Source: Aquimarina aggregata
GTDB lineage: Bacteria > Bacteroidota > Bacteroidia > Flavobacteriales > Flavobacteriaceae
DNA length: 64,000 nt
NCBI RefSeq assembly: GCF_001632745.1
Contig: NZ_LQRT01000024.1
Coordinates: forward strand, 496,001-560,000
Direction: 5' to 3'
Part shown: positions 26,363 through 35,972 of the stretch, in pieces
Layout: the number at the start of each line of letters is the position of its first letter
Numbering within the stretch: the first letter of the stretch is position 1
Made by a program: the position numbers and the translations under genes
Notes under the pieces: generated by a model
Database searches by the model: none
What the model was told of the DNA's origin: nothing
Seen by the model: only the letters and a program-made list of their open reading frames with translations

Positions 26363-29191
26363 ATGAGTTACGATTTTAATACTATTGAAGCCAAGTGGCA
26401 AAAGTACTGGGCAGAACAGCAAACATTCAAAGCTGAGAATAACAGTTCAAAACCAAAATATTATGTTTTGGATATGTTTCCATACCCATCAGGAGCTGGA
26501 TTACATGTTGGACATCCATTAGGGTATATTGCTAGTGATATTTATGCCCGCTATAAACGTCACAAAGGATTTAATGTATTACACCCACAGGGGTATGATT
26601 CTTTTGGGTTACCTGCAGAGCAATATGCTATACAAACAGGACAACATCCAGCAATTACGACCAAAGAAAATATAGCTCGCTATCGTGAGCAATTAGATAA
26701 AATCGGATTCTCTTTTGACTGGAGTCGCGAAGTAAAAACCAGTGATCCTAAATTTTATAAATGGACACAATGGATTTTTATAGAGCTTTTTAACTCTTGG
26801 TACGATATTAATGAAGATAAAGCAAGAGCTATAGATGATCTTGAAACCATTTTTGCTGCAGAAGGAAATGCTACGATTAATGCAGTTTGCGATGAAGATA
26901 TAGTATCGTTTACCGATGCTGAATGGAATACATTTTCTTCAAAAGAAAAACAAGCGGTATTACTAAAATATAGATTAACCTATTTAGCAGAGACCGAAGT
27001 AAATTGGTGCCCGCAATTAGGAACCGTATTGGCAAATGATGAGATTGTAAATGGTGTATCAGAACGAGGGGGCTATCCTGTTGTTCGAAAAAAAATGACC
27101 CAATGGAGTATGCGTATTTCGGCGTATGCGCAGCGATTATTAGATGGTCTTGCAACGATCGATTGGCCGCAACCACTAAAAGATTCTCAAACCAATTGGA
27201 TAGGACGTTCTGTAGGAGCAAGTGTGACTTTTAATGTAAAAGATCATAATGCTACCATAGAAGTATTTACAACTCGACCTGACACCATTTTTGGGGCGAC
27301 TTTTATGACTTTGGCTCCAGAACATGATTTGGTAACTCAAATTACAACTCCTGATCAAAAAAATGAAGTAGACGCTTATATAGAAGCTACTGCTAAACGT
27401 AGTGAACGTGAACGTATGGCCGATGTAAAAACCATTAGTGGTGTGTTTACAGGTGCCTATGCAGAACATCCGTTTACTAAGGAACCTGTACCTATTTGGA
27501 TTGGGGATTATGTATTAGCAGGCTACGGTACAGGAGCTGTTATGGCCGTACCATGTGGGGATCAACGTGATTATGATTTTGCAAACTACTTTGCAGATAA
27601 AGCTGGTATGCCAGCAATCGTGAATATTTTTGAAGGCGTAGATATTTCTGAGGAAGCTTTTGCTGATAAAGAAAAAACGATCATCACCAACTCTGATTTT
27701 TTAAATGGATTATCTTATAAAAAAGCTGTGAAAACAGCGATTTACGAATTAGAAAAATTAGGTCAGGGTCAAGGTAAAACCAATTATAGATTACGTGACG
27801 CAGTATTTAGTCGTCAACGATATTGGGGAGAACCATTTCCTGTATATTATGTAGATGGAATGCCACAAATGATTGATGTAGAGCACTTGCCAATCGAGCT
27901 ACCAGAAGTTGAAAAATATCTACCTACAGAAACCGGTGAGCCACCATTGGGTAGAGCTACTGTTTGGGCATGGGATACCGAAAACAATAAAGTAGTAGCA
28001 AATGATCTTATTAATAATGCTACTGTTTTTCCTTTAGAATTAAATACAATGCCAGGTTGGGCAGGAAGTTCATATTACTTCAATAGATATATGGACCCTC
28101 ATAATGAGGATGAGGTATTCTCTAATGAAGCTATACAGTATTGGAAAGAAGTTGACCTTTATATTGGCGGTAGCGAACATGCTACAGGTCATTTGTTATA
28201 TGCACGTTTCTGGCAAAAGTTTTTGTTCGATAGAGGCTATATTCCTGTTGATGAATTTGCGAAAAAATTGATTAACCAGGGTATGATTTTAGGAACTAGT
28301 GCATTAGTGTATAGGATTAGTGGAACCAATCAATATGTGTCAAAAGGTCTTAAAGATGAATATGACGTTGAAGAACTTAGAGTTGATGTAAATATGATTA
28401 ATGCTTCAGATGAATTAGATCCAGAAGTATTGAAGAAATGGCAACCTCAATTTGAGGAAGCTGAATTTATTTTAGAAAATGGAAAGTATATTGTTGGTCG
28501 CGAGGTTGAAAAAATGTCAAAGCGATGGTATAATGTAGTAAACCCAGATGGGATCTGTGATCAGTATGGTGCAGATAGTTTGCGACTGTATGAGATGTTT
28601 TTGGGACCATTAGAGCAAGCAAAACCATGGAATACTGCTGGAATTACCGGAGTACATGGTTTTTTAAAGAAACTTTGGAAATTATATCATAATAATGAGG
28701 AGTTTGCTGTTACAGATGTAGTACCTACAAAAGATGCTTTAAAAACACTGCATAAAACAATCAAAAAAGTAGAAGAAGATATCGAGGCATTTTCGTTTAA
28801 TACCTCTGTAAGTACCTTTATGATTGCAGTAAACGAATTAACAGCTCAAAAATGTACGTCAAGAGCGATATTAGAGCCCTTGGCTGTTTTAATTTCTCCT
28901 TATGCACCCCATATTGCAGAAGAATTATGGCAAAAACTAGGAAACAATGAATCTATAGCAACTGCCACTTTCCCAGTTTTTGATGCTGCACATTTAGTAG
29001 AAAGCACAAAAGAGTATCCTATTTCATTTAATGGTAAAATGCGTTTTAAGATAGAATTGCCAATGGATATGAGTAAAGAAGATATAGAAGCCGCTGTTAT
29101 GGCTCATGAAAAAACGCAACAACAACTAGATGGGCGAACACCTAAAAAAGTGATCGTTGTACCTGGTAAAATTGTAAATGTTGTTGGTTAG
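26363..29191 (+). CDS. leuS: Leucyl-tRNA synthetase
   Basis: A 942-residue class I aminoacyl-tRNA synthetase. The HIGH motif is HVGH at 48-51 within MFPYPSGAGLHVGHPLGY. The CP1 editing domain (about 225-430) includes TTRPDTIFGATF, the threonine-rich editing motif. The KMSKS motif appears as EKMSKRWYN at 716-722. The anticodon-binding domain follows at about 765-880. Two lineage inserts are visible: one at about 150-190 and one at about 645-710 just before KMSK. A strong terminator follows. Confidence 0.98.
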   Translation: MSYDFNTIEAKWQKYWAEQQTFKAENNSSKPKYYVLDMFPYPSGAGLHVGHPLGYIASDIYARYKRHKGFNVLHPQGYDSFGLPAEQYAIQTGQHPAITTKENIARYREQLDKIGFSFDWSREVKTSDPKFYKWTQWIFIELFNSWYDINEDKARAIDDLETIFAAEGNATINAVCDEDIVSFTDAEWNTFSSKEKQAVLLKYRLTYLAETEVNWCPQLGTVLANDEIVNGVSERGGYPVVRKKMTQWSMRISAYAQRLLDGLATIDWPQPLKDSQTNWIGRSVGASVTFNVKDHNATIEVFTTRPDTIFGATFMTLAPEHDLVTQITTPDQKNEVDAYIEATAKRSERERMADVKTISGVFTGAYAEHPFTKEPVPIWIGDYVLAGYGTGAVMAVPCGDQRDYDFANYFADKAGMPAIVNIFEGVDISEEAFADKEKTIITNSDFLNGLSYKKAVKTAIYELEKLGQGQGKTNYRLRDAVFSRQRYWGEPFPVYYVDGMPQMIDVEHLPIELPEVEKYLPTETGEPPLGRATVWAWDTENNKVVANDLINNATVFPLELNTMPGWAGSSYYFNRYMDPHNEDEVFSNEAIQYWKEVDLYIGGSEHATGHLLYARFWQKFLFDRGYIPVDEFAKKLINQGMILGTSALVYRISGTNQYVSKGLKDEYDVEELRVDVNMINASDELDPEVLKKWQPQFEEAEFILENGKYIVGREVEKMSKRWYNVVNPDGICDQYGADSLRLYEMFLGPLEQAKPWNTAGITGVHGFLKKLWKLYHNNEEFAVTDVVPTKDALKTLHKTIKKVEEDIEAFSFNTSVSTFMIAVNELTAQKCTSRAILEPLAVLISPYAPHIAEELWQKLGNNESIATATFPVFDAAHLVESTKEYPISFNGKMRFKIELPMDMSKEDIEAAVMAHEKTQQQLDGRTPKKVIVVPGKIVNVVG

Positions 29192-29214
29192 TACCTTAAT
29201 ATGTTAAACAAATT

Positions 29215-29250
29215 AATCCGCTTGTTTATGCGAACAAGCGGATTTTTTTT
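29215..29250 (+). terminator. Terminator after leuS
   Basis: A perfect 12-bp stem (29215-29226 with 29233-29244) with loop TATGCG, followed by eight T. Confidence 0.93.
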
Positions 29251-29252
29251 GA

Positions 29253-29783
29253 TTAAAAGCCAATACCAAAGTGTAATGCGGCGGTGAAAGAAACTTCTTG
29301 GTCATTACCAAATCGTACAGGTAAAACTAATTCTGCAAAAACATTGGCTTTTCCCAAAGTGAAACCTCTGTTTAAGAGTGGTGTGAATCCATAACGACCG
29401 CTACCAAGCTCAAATGCAAGTCGATTTCCAAAGGTAAGTTTGTTACCTATGCCCCAAAGTAGTCCGGGGTGAACCAATAGCTCACGAACGGCACTAACAT
29501 TTTCACCTGCACCATTTTCTGCAGAGGCTATAAAAGGAACAAATTCTGCATCAAATGCAAATTTTTCACTTTTTCTAACCGTTATACCTATAGGAAATCC
29601 AATGGCATGAGGATCAAATCCATCAATGGTTTCTCCGTCTTGAAAGGTGATTATAGGTTGTACAACTCCAAAGTGTCCGCCAATAGTGTTTTGAGCTTTC
29701 ACACTAGCAGTAGTTAAACTAATAAATAGTAAGCCTGTAATAAAAAAGATACCAGAAAATTTTTGTTTGTAATTCATAATCAT
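29253..29783 (-). CDS. Putative outer membrane beta-barrel protein
   Basis: A 176-residue exported protein. A signal peptide ends SVKAQ near residue 31. The mature part alternates polar and hydrophobic residues with many Gly and ends in an aromatic residue (HFGIGF), typical of small outer membrane beta-barrels. I do not recognise a named family or ligand. Translation may start at the first Met or at the third codon (MNYKQKF), which fits a signal peptide equally well. The gene ends 2 bp from the leuS terminator, which may serve both. Confidence 0.7.
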   Translation of the reverse strand: MIMNYKQKFSGIFFITGLLFISLTTASVKAQNTIGGHFGVVQPIITFQDGETIDGFDPHAIGFPIGITVRKSEKFAFDAEFVPFIASAENGAGENVSAVRELLVHPGLLWGIGNKLTFGNRLAFELGSGRYGFTPLLNRGFTLGKANVFAELVLPVRFGNDQEVSFTAALHFGIGF

Positions 29784-30370
29784 TTGTGTGTAATATTTAT
29801 AATAAACTTATGTTGGTTCTTAAATGAAGGTATAGTCGATTATCATCAACTATAGAATCTATACGGAGTATTAACTCGTATAAGAGAAATATTAAAAATA
29901 TATGCAATGTGCATAGTGCTGTTTCTTGTATACAGCTACTTGACTATAAATAAATGTGTCTTAAAATAGTAATAAGTGTGCGATGTTATCTAGGTCATAA
30001 AATACCTATGATGTTTTTAATACAACAGCATTAAGATTGTGCGTGCGGTATATTTTATAATAAAATACACATGGTATACTGTTTGTAAGAAAAATAGGGG
30101 TAATACACTACTTAAGAACGAGAGGTGTTTTGAAAAAACTGTTAAGCAAATTCAAAATAAGAATAAATGTTACTTTTTAAAAATACCGAAGTGTAGAACG
30201 AATTTTTCATGGGATATAGATTTTAAGTTGGTATTTCAAAATAAATAACTTAATACATAAAAAAGTGTTAGCTAGCTAACACTTTTTTATAGTAAATTAA
30301 CAGTTATTATATCAATGCTTGTCTATAGAAGAAATATTTTTATACCCTATTTTAATATACCTTTATAGTA
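29784..30370. other. 590-bp intergenic region with an orphan terminator
   Basis: No credible protein gene is seen. The longest plus-strand frame (30039-30248, GTG start, Lys/Asn/Cys-rich) lacks any family signal. A perfect 30-bp palindromic terminator at 30259-30288 has no annotated gene to end, so a non-coding transcript or unrecognised short gene in 29784-30258 is possible. Confidence 0.5.
30259..30288. terminator. Perfect 30-bp palindrome, terminator-like
   Basis: Six A, GTGTTAGCT and its exact complement ending in six T, with centre between 30273 and 30274. It would terminate in both directions. The nearest plus-strand gene upstream (leuS) already has its own terminator. Confidence 0.75.
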
Positions 30371-30634
30371 ATGATAGACTCTATAGAAATTCTTGGGTTA
30401 GTAGCTGCTGTATTAACCACATCTTCATTTTTGCCTCAGGTGTATAAAACCTGGAAAACGAAATCCACCGAGAGTTTATCAATGACCATGCTATTGATTT
30501 TTGTAACTGGCGTACTTTGTTGGTTGGTCTACGGGTTTTTGATAAGTAGTTTGCCCATAGTTTTGGCTAATTTTATTACGGCAATTTCAGGATTTCTATT
30601 ATTGTACTTTAAATATCGATATAAAAACCGATAG
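30371..30634 (+). CDS. SemiSWEET family sugar transporter
   Basis: An 87-residue membrane protein with three helices, the single triple-helix bundle of SemiSWEETs, which dimerise to transport sugars. The PQ motif is at Pro22-Gln23 in SFLPQVYKTWKTKSTESLS, and the second half reads GVLCWLVYGFLI. Its length matches the family. The sugar carried cannot be read from sequence. It stands alone, 131 bp upstream of ald. Confidence 0.92.
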   Translation: MIDSIEILGLVAAVLTTSSFLPQVYKTWKTKSTESLSMTMLLIFVTGVLCWLVYGFLISSLPIVLANFITAISGFLLLYFKYRYKNR

Positions 30635-30765
30635 AAAATATACAGTTCTTCTGTTTTTTAACATTTTGTCGTGTAATTCAATAAAATTATTGATTGATCA
30701 TTTTTTGGATATGTTTTATTGTTTTATTTCATAAAAACATCTATTTTCGACAAAAAATTAAGAAT

Positions 30766-31881
30766 ATGATAATTGGTGTTCCTAAGGAGATCAAGAATAA
30801 CGAGAATAGAGTGGGTGTAACACCTGCTGGAACGATGGAGCTCGTTAAAAATGGTCATACGGTTTTTGTTCAGCAAAATGCTGGTTTACAAAGTGGTTTT
30901 AGTGATGAAGAATATGTAAATGCAGGAGGTAAAATATTGCCTACAATTGAAGAGGTATATGAAACTGCTGAAATGATTATTAAGGTAAAAGAACCTATAG
31001 AACCTGAATATAAATTGATTAAGAAAGATCAATTGGTATTTACCTATTTTCATTTTGCATCAAGTGAACCGCTTACAAATGCAATGATAGACAGCGGGGC
31101 TGTGTGTGTTTCTTATGAAACAGTAGAAGATCCTGATCGAAGTTTACCGTTATTAACGCCAATGAGTGAGGTTGCCGGAAGAATGTCTATACAACAGGGA
31201 GCTAAATATTTAGAAAAGCCATTAAAAGGAAGAGGTATTCTTCTTGGTGGTGTGCCAGGAGTAGCCCCAGCCAGAGTATTGATTCTTGGAGGAGGAGTTG
31301 TAGGTACACAAGCTGCAAAAATGGCAGCTGGTATGGGAGCAAGTGTAACGATACTTGATATTAGTGTAAAACGTATGCGTTATCTTGATGATGTGATGCC
31401 TGCAAATGTAAATACCGAATTCTCTAACGAACATAATATTCGCAAACATATAAAAACGTCGGATTTGATTATTGGTGGAGTATTGATCCCGGGAGCTAAG
31501 GCGCCGAAATTGATCACTCGAGATATGCTACAAGAAATGCGTCCGGGGACTGTATTAGTAGATGTGGCGGTAGATCAAGGAGGTTGTTTTGAAACTACAA
31601 AACCAACAACGCATCAAGATCCGGTATATATAATTGATGATGTAGTGCACTATTCTGTAGCTAATATGCCAGGAGCAGTGCCATATACATCAACTATGGC
31701 ATTAACTAATGTCACTTTGCCATATGCAATACAATTGGCAAATAAAGGGTGGAAAACAGCATGTTTAGAAAATGAACCCCTTAAAAAAGGACTAAATGTA
31801 GTGCAGGGAGATGTTGTGTATCCCGCAATTTCAGAAGCTTTTGATCTTCCTTTAAAGGATGTGAATGGATATTTAAAGTAA
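30766..31881 (+). CDS. ald: Alanine dehydrogenase
   Basis: A 371-residue NAD-dependent alanine dehydrogenase that converts L-alanine to pyruvate and ammonia. The start MIIGVPKEIKNNENRVG is the family N terminus; an in-frame extension to 30694 is leader. Lys75 (IIKVKEP) and His96 (FTYFHFASS) match the catalytic pair of the characterised enzyme. The Rossmann loop is LGGGVVGTQAAKMAAGMGA. An Lrp-type regulator is encoded one gene away, and Lrp proteins commonly control ald, but a link is not shown here. Confidence 0.96.
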   Translation: MIIGVPKEIKNNENRVGVTPAGTMELVKNGHTVFVQQNAGLQSGFSDEEYVNAGGKILPTIEEVYETAEMIIKVKEPIEPEYKLIKKDQLVFTYFHFASSEPLTNAMIDSGAVCVSYETVEDPDRSLPLLTPMSEVAGRMSIQQGAKYLEKPLKGRGILLGGVPGVAPARVLILGGGVVGTQAAKMAAGMGASVTILDISVKRMRYLDDVMPANVNTEFSNEHNIRKHIKTSDLIIGGVLIPGAKAPKLITRDMLQEMRPGTVLVDVAVDQGGCFETTKPTTHQDPVYIIDDVVHYSVANMPGAVPYTSTMALTNVTLPYAIQLANKGWKTACLENEPLKKGLNVVQGDVVYPAISEAFDLPLKDVNGYLK

Positions 31882-31920
31882 ACTCGATTTATTGGCTAAC
31901 TCAAGTTTATTTAAACAAAG

Positions 31921-31946
31921 ACCTCGCTATTATGGCGAGGTTTTTG
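31921..31946 (+). terminator. Terminator after ald
   Basis: Stem ACCTCGC with GCGAGGT, a 7-nt loop and a T run, 39 bp after the ald stop. Confidence 0.85.
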
Positions 31947-31989
31947 TATTTTATATTGTAAATTTAACAAACATTAAAAGTTTATAATT

Positions 31990-32682
31990 ATGATGGGATA
32001 TTATATTATTGCGGGAATTATATTTTTAGTGAGCTCCTATGTGAGTAATCAACTAAAAAGGAAATTCAAGAAATATTCTAATCTGCATTTACAAAATGGA
32101 ATGAGTGGTGCAGAGATTGCGACCAAAATGTTGAAAGATAATAGTATTCATGATGTTCAAGTGATTTCAACACCTGGAATGCTTACAGATCACTATAATC
32201 CATTAAAAAAGACGGTAAATCTTAGTGAAGGAGTGTATAATCAACGAAATGCCGCTGCCGCTGCTGTAGCTGCTCATGAATGTGGTCATGCTGTACAACA
32301 TGCTACAGCATATAGTTGGTTAACTATGAGGTCTAAGATAGTTCCTGCTGTTGGGATTTCTAGTAAATTGTCAAATATCGTAATTATGGCAGGTTTAGTT
32401 TTATCTGCTTCGGGTATGGTTTTTGGAAATATGGTGTTCCTAATCGGAATATTACTATTTGCTGTAACTACATTTTTTAGTATGATTACCTTGCCAGTAG
32501 AGTATGATGCCAGTAACAGAGCATTGGCGTGGTTAGAAAATACAAATATGCTTACAAGTGAAGAACATGCCGGAGCGAAAGATGCTTTAAAATGGGCAGC
32601 TCGTACGTATTTAGTTGCTGCTTTAGGTTCATTGGCAACACTGCTATATTTTATTTCGATATTTCTAGGAAGAAGAGATTAA
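31990..32682 (+). CDS. Membrane zinc metallopeptidase (YugP type)
   Basis: A 230-residue protein of the neutral zinc metallopeptidase (Zn_peptidase_2/YugP) family. It has an N-terminal membrane helix (about 3-19), the HExxH motif as His96-Glu97-Cys-Gly-His100 in AAHECGHAVQHA, and two or three further helices (about 130-170 and 210-227). The family third ligand probably lies in PVEYDASNRALAWL. Substrates are unknown. Either of the first two Met codons could start it. Confidence 0.9.
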   Translation: MMGYYIIAGIIFLVSSYVSNQLKRKFKKYSNLHLQNGMSGAEIATKMLKDNSIHDVQVISTPGMLTDHYNPLKKTVNLSEGVYNQRNAAAAAVAAHECGHAVQHATAYSWLTMRSKIVPAVGISSKLSNIVIMAGLVLSASGMVFGNMVFLIGILLFAVTTFFSMITLPVEYDASNRALAWLENTNMLTSEEHAGAKDALKWAARTYLVAALGSLATLLYFISIFLGRRD

Positions 32683-32698
32683 AAAATTGAAAGTAAAG

Positions 32699-32737
32699 TC
32701 AAATCACGAGAGATTGATGATTTCGTGATTTGATTTT
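32699..32737. terminator. Bidirectional terminator between metallopeptidase and Lrp genes
   Basis: An 11-bp stem (32699-32709 with 32723-32733), T-rich on the plus side and A-containing on the other, sits between convergent gene ends. Confidence 0.75.
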
Positions 32738-33206
32738 ATACATTGATTTGTCTATCAATTTGTTGATCAAGAGATATGAAAGTTTCAGTTCTGGAAACAC
32801 CTTCAATGGCCTGGATATTCTTGTTTAATACATTCATTAAATGCTCATTATCTCGACATAAGATTTTAATAAAAATAGACCAATTTCCGGTAGTATAATG
32901 GCATTCTATTACCTCTGGTATTTCTTCTAGTTGTTTTACTGCTTTTGGGTTACTTACTGCTTTATCTAAAAAAACACCAACAAAAGCCATTGTTTTATAA
33001 CCTAGTACTTTAGGATCGATAACAAATTTAGATCCGGCAATAAGACCAGAAGATTCAAGCTTTCTAAGCCTTTGGTGAATAGCCGCTCCTGAGATGCCAA
33101 CCTTTCTTGCGATTTTTAAGATAGGAGTTCTTGCATCGCTCATAAGGTTTCTAAGGATTTCTTTATCGATACCATCGATTTTTAAGTTGTTATTTTGTCC
33201 TTTCAT
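32736..33206 (-). CDS. Lrp/AsnC family transcriptional regulator
   Basis: A 156-residue regulator. The N-terminal helix-turn-helix (about 12-60) is DGIDKEILRNLMSDARTPILK followed by VGISGAAIHQRLRKLESSG. A ligand-binding RAM domain (about 75-150) contains VGVFLDKAV and ECHYTTGNWSIFIKI. It probably senses an amino acid. The nearby alanine dehydrogenase gene is a plausible but unproven target. Confidence 0.94.
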   Translation of the reverse strand: MKGQNNNLKIDGIDKEILRNLMSDARTPILKIARKVGISGAAIHQRLRKLESSGLIAGSKFVIDPKVLGYKTMAFVGVFLDKAVSNPKAVKQLEEIPEVIECHYTTGNWSIFIKILCRDNEHLMNVLNKNIQAIEGVSRTETFISLDQQIDRQINV

Positions 33207-33377
33207 AGTGCTATAAGTTTCAATTATAAATCAAAAATACGATTAATGCTTTATAGTTGTAATAGTTTTAAAAGTATCTAATTAAGCTTTAACTGTTTTT
33301 TTGATAAAATTATCATATCCTATATTTAATCGCGTTTGTATTTATAGTACTTTAGAAACTAAAACAAATATTTCGCA

Positions 33378-33959
33378 ATGCGTACAGGTTTAAAAATACT
33401 ACTGCTTTTAGGGTTGATATTGTTTGTTTCATGCAGCGATTCTGATGATAATCCTAATCCAATCATTGGTGGTACGACAAATTCTTTATGGATGTTAGGT
33501 GATTTTGAATATACTGGTGGAGATGCATCAACAAATATTTCAAGTGTTACTAATACAGGTGTAATTGCAGTTAGCACTTTGGGTCAGGATAATGCAAATG
33601 GTAATTATGCCGGATCTTCTTTGAGTGTTACTTACTCATTAAATGGTGGCGGAACTTATACTGTGGTTACTGCCCAAGAATTGGTAACGATATTAGATGC
33701 AGATCCAGCTGCCAAACTTGTCGTAATTTCTTGTACGGCAGGAACTCAAAGAGTTGATCCTTTGGCAAGTTCTAAATTTGATTCAGATAGTGCTTCGCGT
33801 GATACAGTAATTGTTACTGTTGATAATGAAGGGAAATATCATTTTTCAACACGATCATCAATTATACTAAATAAAACTATAGATATAGGAACAGGAATAC
33901 CGAATGCTCCAAACGTGATAGATTTTTCTATGGATGACGTATTTGATTTTTTGAAGTAA
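33378..33959 (+). CDS. Hypothetical lipoprotein
   Basis: A 193-residue lipoprotein with lipobox Cys19 (LFVSCSDSDD) followed by an Asp/Asn/Pro linker. The rest is Ser/Thr/Gly-rich with many beta-prone stretches and no motif I recognise. A cysteine at about residue 119 (VVISCTAGTQ) is unpaired. It is probably surface-exposed. It stands alone between divergent and convergent neighbours. Confidence 0.75.
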   Translation: MRTGLKILLLLGLILFVSCSDSDDNPNPIIGGTTNSLWMLGDFEYTGGDASTNISSVTNTGVIAVSTLGQDNANGNYAGSSLSVTYSLNGGGTYTVVTAQELVTILDADPAAKLVVISCTAGTQRVDPLASSKFDSDSASRDTVIVTVDNEGKYHFSTRSSIILNKTIDIGTGIPNAPNVIDFSMDDVFDFLK

Positions 33960-33997
33960 TGTCAAAAATCACTGATAGTTAGGTGAATATAGATATT

Positions 33998-35368
33998 TTA
34001 CCCTTTTACGCCATCAGGGTTGTATCCTAAATACTCTTTTTCTTCTTCTTTAAAAATGATTCCATATTCTTCAAGTTCTTTTAGTATAGGGGTGTATACT
34101 TCTTCTGCAATGGGAATTTGAACTCCTGGAGTTGTAATTTTCTTGTTTAAAATTCGTAAAGCGGCCATAGCAACCGGTAGGCCTACAGTTCTGGCCATTG
34201 CGGTATATGTTTGATCATCTCCTATGCTAACCATTGTTGCATCTATTTGTTTGCGTTCTCCATTGAGTTCATAACCAAATTTATGATACATTACAATCAT
34301 ATCTTTTTCATCCTCTGCAAGTAACCATTCATCCATTAGGATTTTTTGAAGTATTTGTGCAGGCGTAGCATTTGCAATTTGAACTTTTTTATTAGGATTA
34401 AATAAATCAAGTTCTAAGAGTTTATCCCACATAATATCATCTTGGTCAATTTTTAGATAATGACGTAGTTTTAATTCTACAGAGTCTGTTGGGGAGTATG
34501 CTAAAAAAGAGTTTGTAAAGTCACGATAACTCATATGTTCTGAGTTAGCTATGGTGTAATCATCTGCTGTCATTCCTAATTGAACAAAGGTGTTCCATGC
34601 TCTAGAAAAACCAACTCGTCTAATAGTACCACGATACAAAGTTAGAATATCATCTAATCCGTAAATTTTCTGGTATTTTAAAGAGTTGCGATTGGCATAT
34701 GCTTCAAAACGACCGTATCCTTCAACTTCCAGAAATTCTGTGCGTCTAAATAATTTATGATAAGGAATGTATTTATAAGTGCCTTCTTGCAGGAACTCTG
34801 CAGCACCACCTTGACCAGCAACTACAACATTACGAGGGTTCCAAGTGAATTTGTAGTTCCAGAGATTGGTGTCACTTTCTGGGGCCACCAAACCTCCTGT
34901 AAAAGATTCAAATAAAATTAATTTCCCACCCTGATTTCTGATGCGATCAATAACTTGCATAGCACTCATATGGTCAATTCCGGGATCAACACCAATCTCA
35001 TTCATAAAGATTAGTCCTTTTTTGCGAACTTCGGAATCAAGTTCTTGCATCTCTGGGCTTACGTATGAGGCGGTTACCATGGATTTATTGTATGATAAGC
35101 AGTCTTTGGCTACTTCGATATGGAATCTCGCAGGCAACATGGATACTATAATATCTGCATTTTTGATTGCTTCTTTTCTAGAATCAGTATCAAAAACATC
35201 TAATCTAATAGCTACGGTATTAGGGTGCTTATTCGCTAATTTTTTAGCATTTTCAAGAGAAATGTCCCCAATAGTAATATGAAGATTCTCTAAAACCGAT
35301 TTGTCTTGGAAATATTTAATTAAAACAGCAGTAGATTTTCCTGCGCCAATAACTAGAATTTTTCTCAT
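33998..35368 (-). CDS. Saccharopine dehydrogenase family protein
   Basis: A 456-residue NAD(P)-dependent protein with the nucleotide loop ILVIGAGKSTAVLIKYF at the N terminus and the saccharopine-reductase C-terminal domain (about 125-430), which includes EIGVDPGIDHMSAM, SFTGGLVAPESD and YNPRN-type blocks. Bacteroidota members are usually annotated as saccharopine dehydrogenases, with a possible role in lysine breakdown. No lysine-2-oxoglutarate reductase lies beside it, so the reaction is uncertain. It is flanked by unrelated genes. Confidence 0.85.
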   Translation of the reverse strand: MRKILVIGAGKSTAVLIKYFQDKSVLENLHITIGDISLENAKKLANKHPNTVAIRLDVFDTDSRKEAIKNADIIVSMLPARFHIEVAKDCLSYNKSMVTASYVSPEMQELDSEVRKKGLIFMNEIGVDPGIDHMSAMQVIDRIRNQGGKLILFESFTGGLVAPESDTNLWNYKFTWNPRNVVVAGQGGAAEFLQEGTYKYIPYHKLFRRTEFLEVEGYGRFEAYANRNSLKYQKIYGLDDILTLYRGTIRRVGFSRAWNTFVQLGMTADDYTIANSEHMSYRDFTNSFLAYSPTDSVELKLRHYLKIDQDDIMWDKLLELDLFNPNKKVQIANATPAQILQKILMDEWLLAEDEKDMIVMYHKFGYELNGERKQIDATMVSIGDDQTYTAMARTVGLPVAMAALRILNKKITTPGVQIPIAEEVYTPILKELEEYGIIFKEEEKEYLGYNPDGVKG

Positions 35369-35505
35369 AGGTGTTGATATTTTGATAACTTTGATACGAA
35401 AGTAGTAAATACTGTAAAAAGTAAGTTCTCTATAGTATTGTATTAATTAGGTTTCTTTAAAATATGTGTTTAAAACACAAAAAATCTTATCAATAATAAT
35501 CAGTT

Positions 35506-35904
35506 ATGAATAAAACCAAAGTAAATAAAATAATTTTGATTACTGGAGCTACATTGGCTTTAATATCCGTCAGTTTAGGTGCATTTGGAGCACACGGTTT
35601 AGAAAAACTGGTAGATTCTGATGGTATTGATTCTTTTACAACGGGGGTGCGTTATCAAATGTATCATGCAATTGCTTGTATCATATTAGGTAATATGACA
35701 ATTCTTGAAGATGTATCACGAAAGAAGATCTTTTACTTGTTTCTGGGGGGAATCACCCTTTTTTCAGGGTCAATATACCTTTTGGTAATTGATGAGGTTT
35801 TAGGATTTTCTTTGTCAAGTATTGGTTTTGTTACACCTTTAGGAGGTTTTTTGTTAATTTTTGGATGGATTTTCTTTATTATTTCACTTGTTAAGATTAA
35901 ATGA
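35506..35904 (+). CDS. DUF423 membrane protein
   Basis: A 132-residue protein with four hydrophobic helices. The N-terminal part ALISVSLGAFGAHGLEK and the block GVRYQMYHAIACIIL are DUF423 signatures. Its function is unknown. It is 68 bp upstream of pckA on the same strand. Confidence 0.9.
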   Translation: MNKTKVNKIILITGATLALISVSLGAFGAHGLEKLVDSDGIDSFTTGVRYQMYHAIACIILGNMTILEDVSRKKIFYLFLGGITLFSGSIYLLVIDEVLGFSLSSIGFVTPLGGFLLIFGWIFFIISLVKIK

Positions 35905-35934
35905 TTTTTTATCGCTTAGTGTGATTATTATTTA

Positions 35935-35942
35935 TAATTTTG
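35935..35942 (+). promoter_or_regulatory. Candidate -7 box of pckA
   Basis: TAATTTTG fits TAnnTTTG and lies 30 bp before the pckA start. No clear -33 element is seen. Confidence 0.35.
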
Positions 35943-35972
35943 CACGTACATAACATAACACAACATATTTTT

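Noticed and set aside
30039..30248. A 69-codon plus-strand frame before the orphan terminator
   Set aside because: GTG start in AT-rich sequence, Lys/Asn/Cys-rich composition and no family resemblance; a non-coding transcript is at least as likely.
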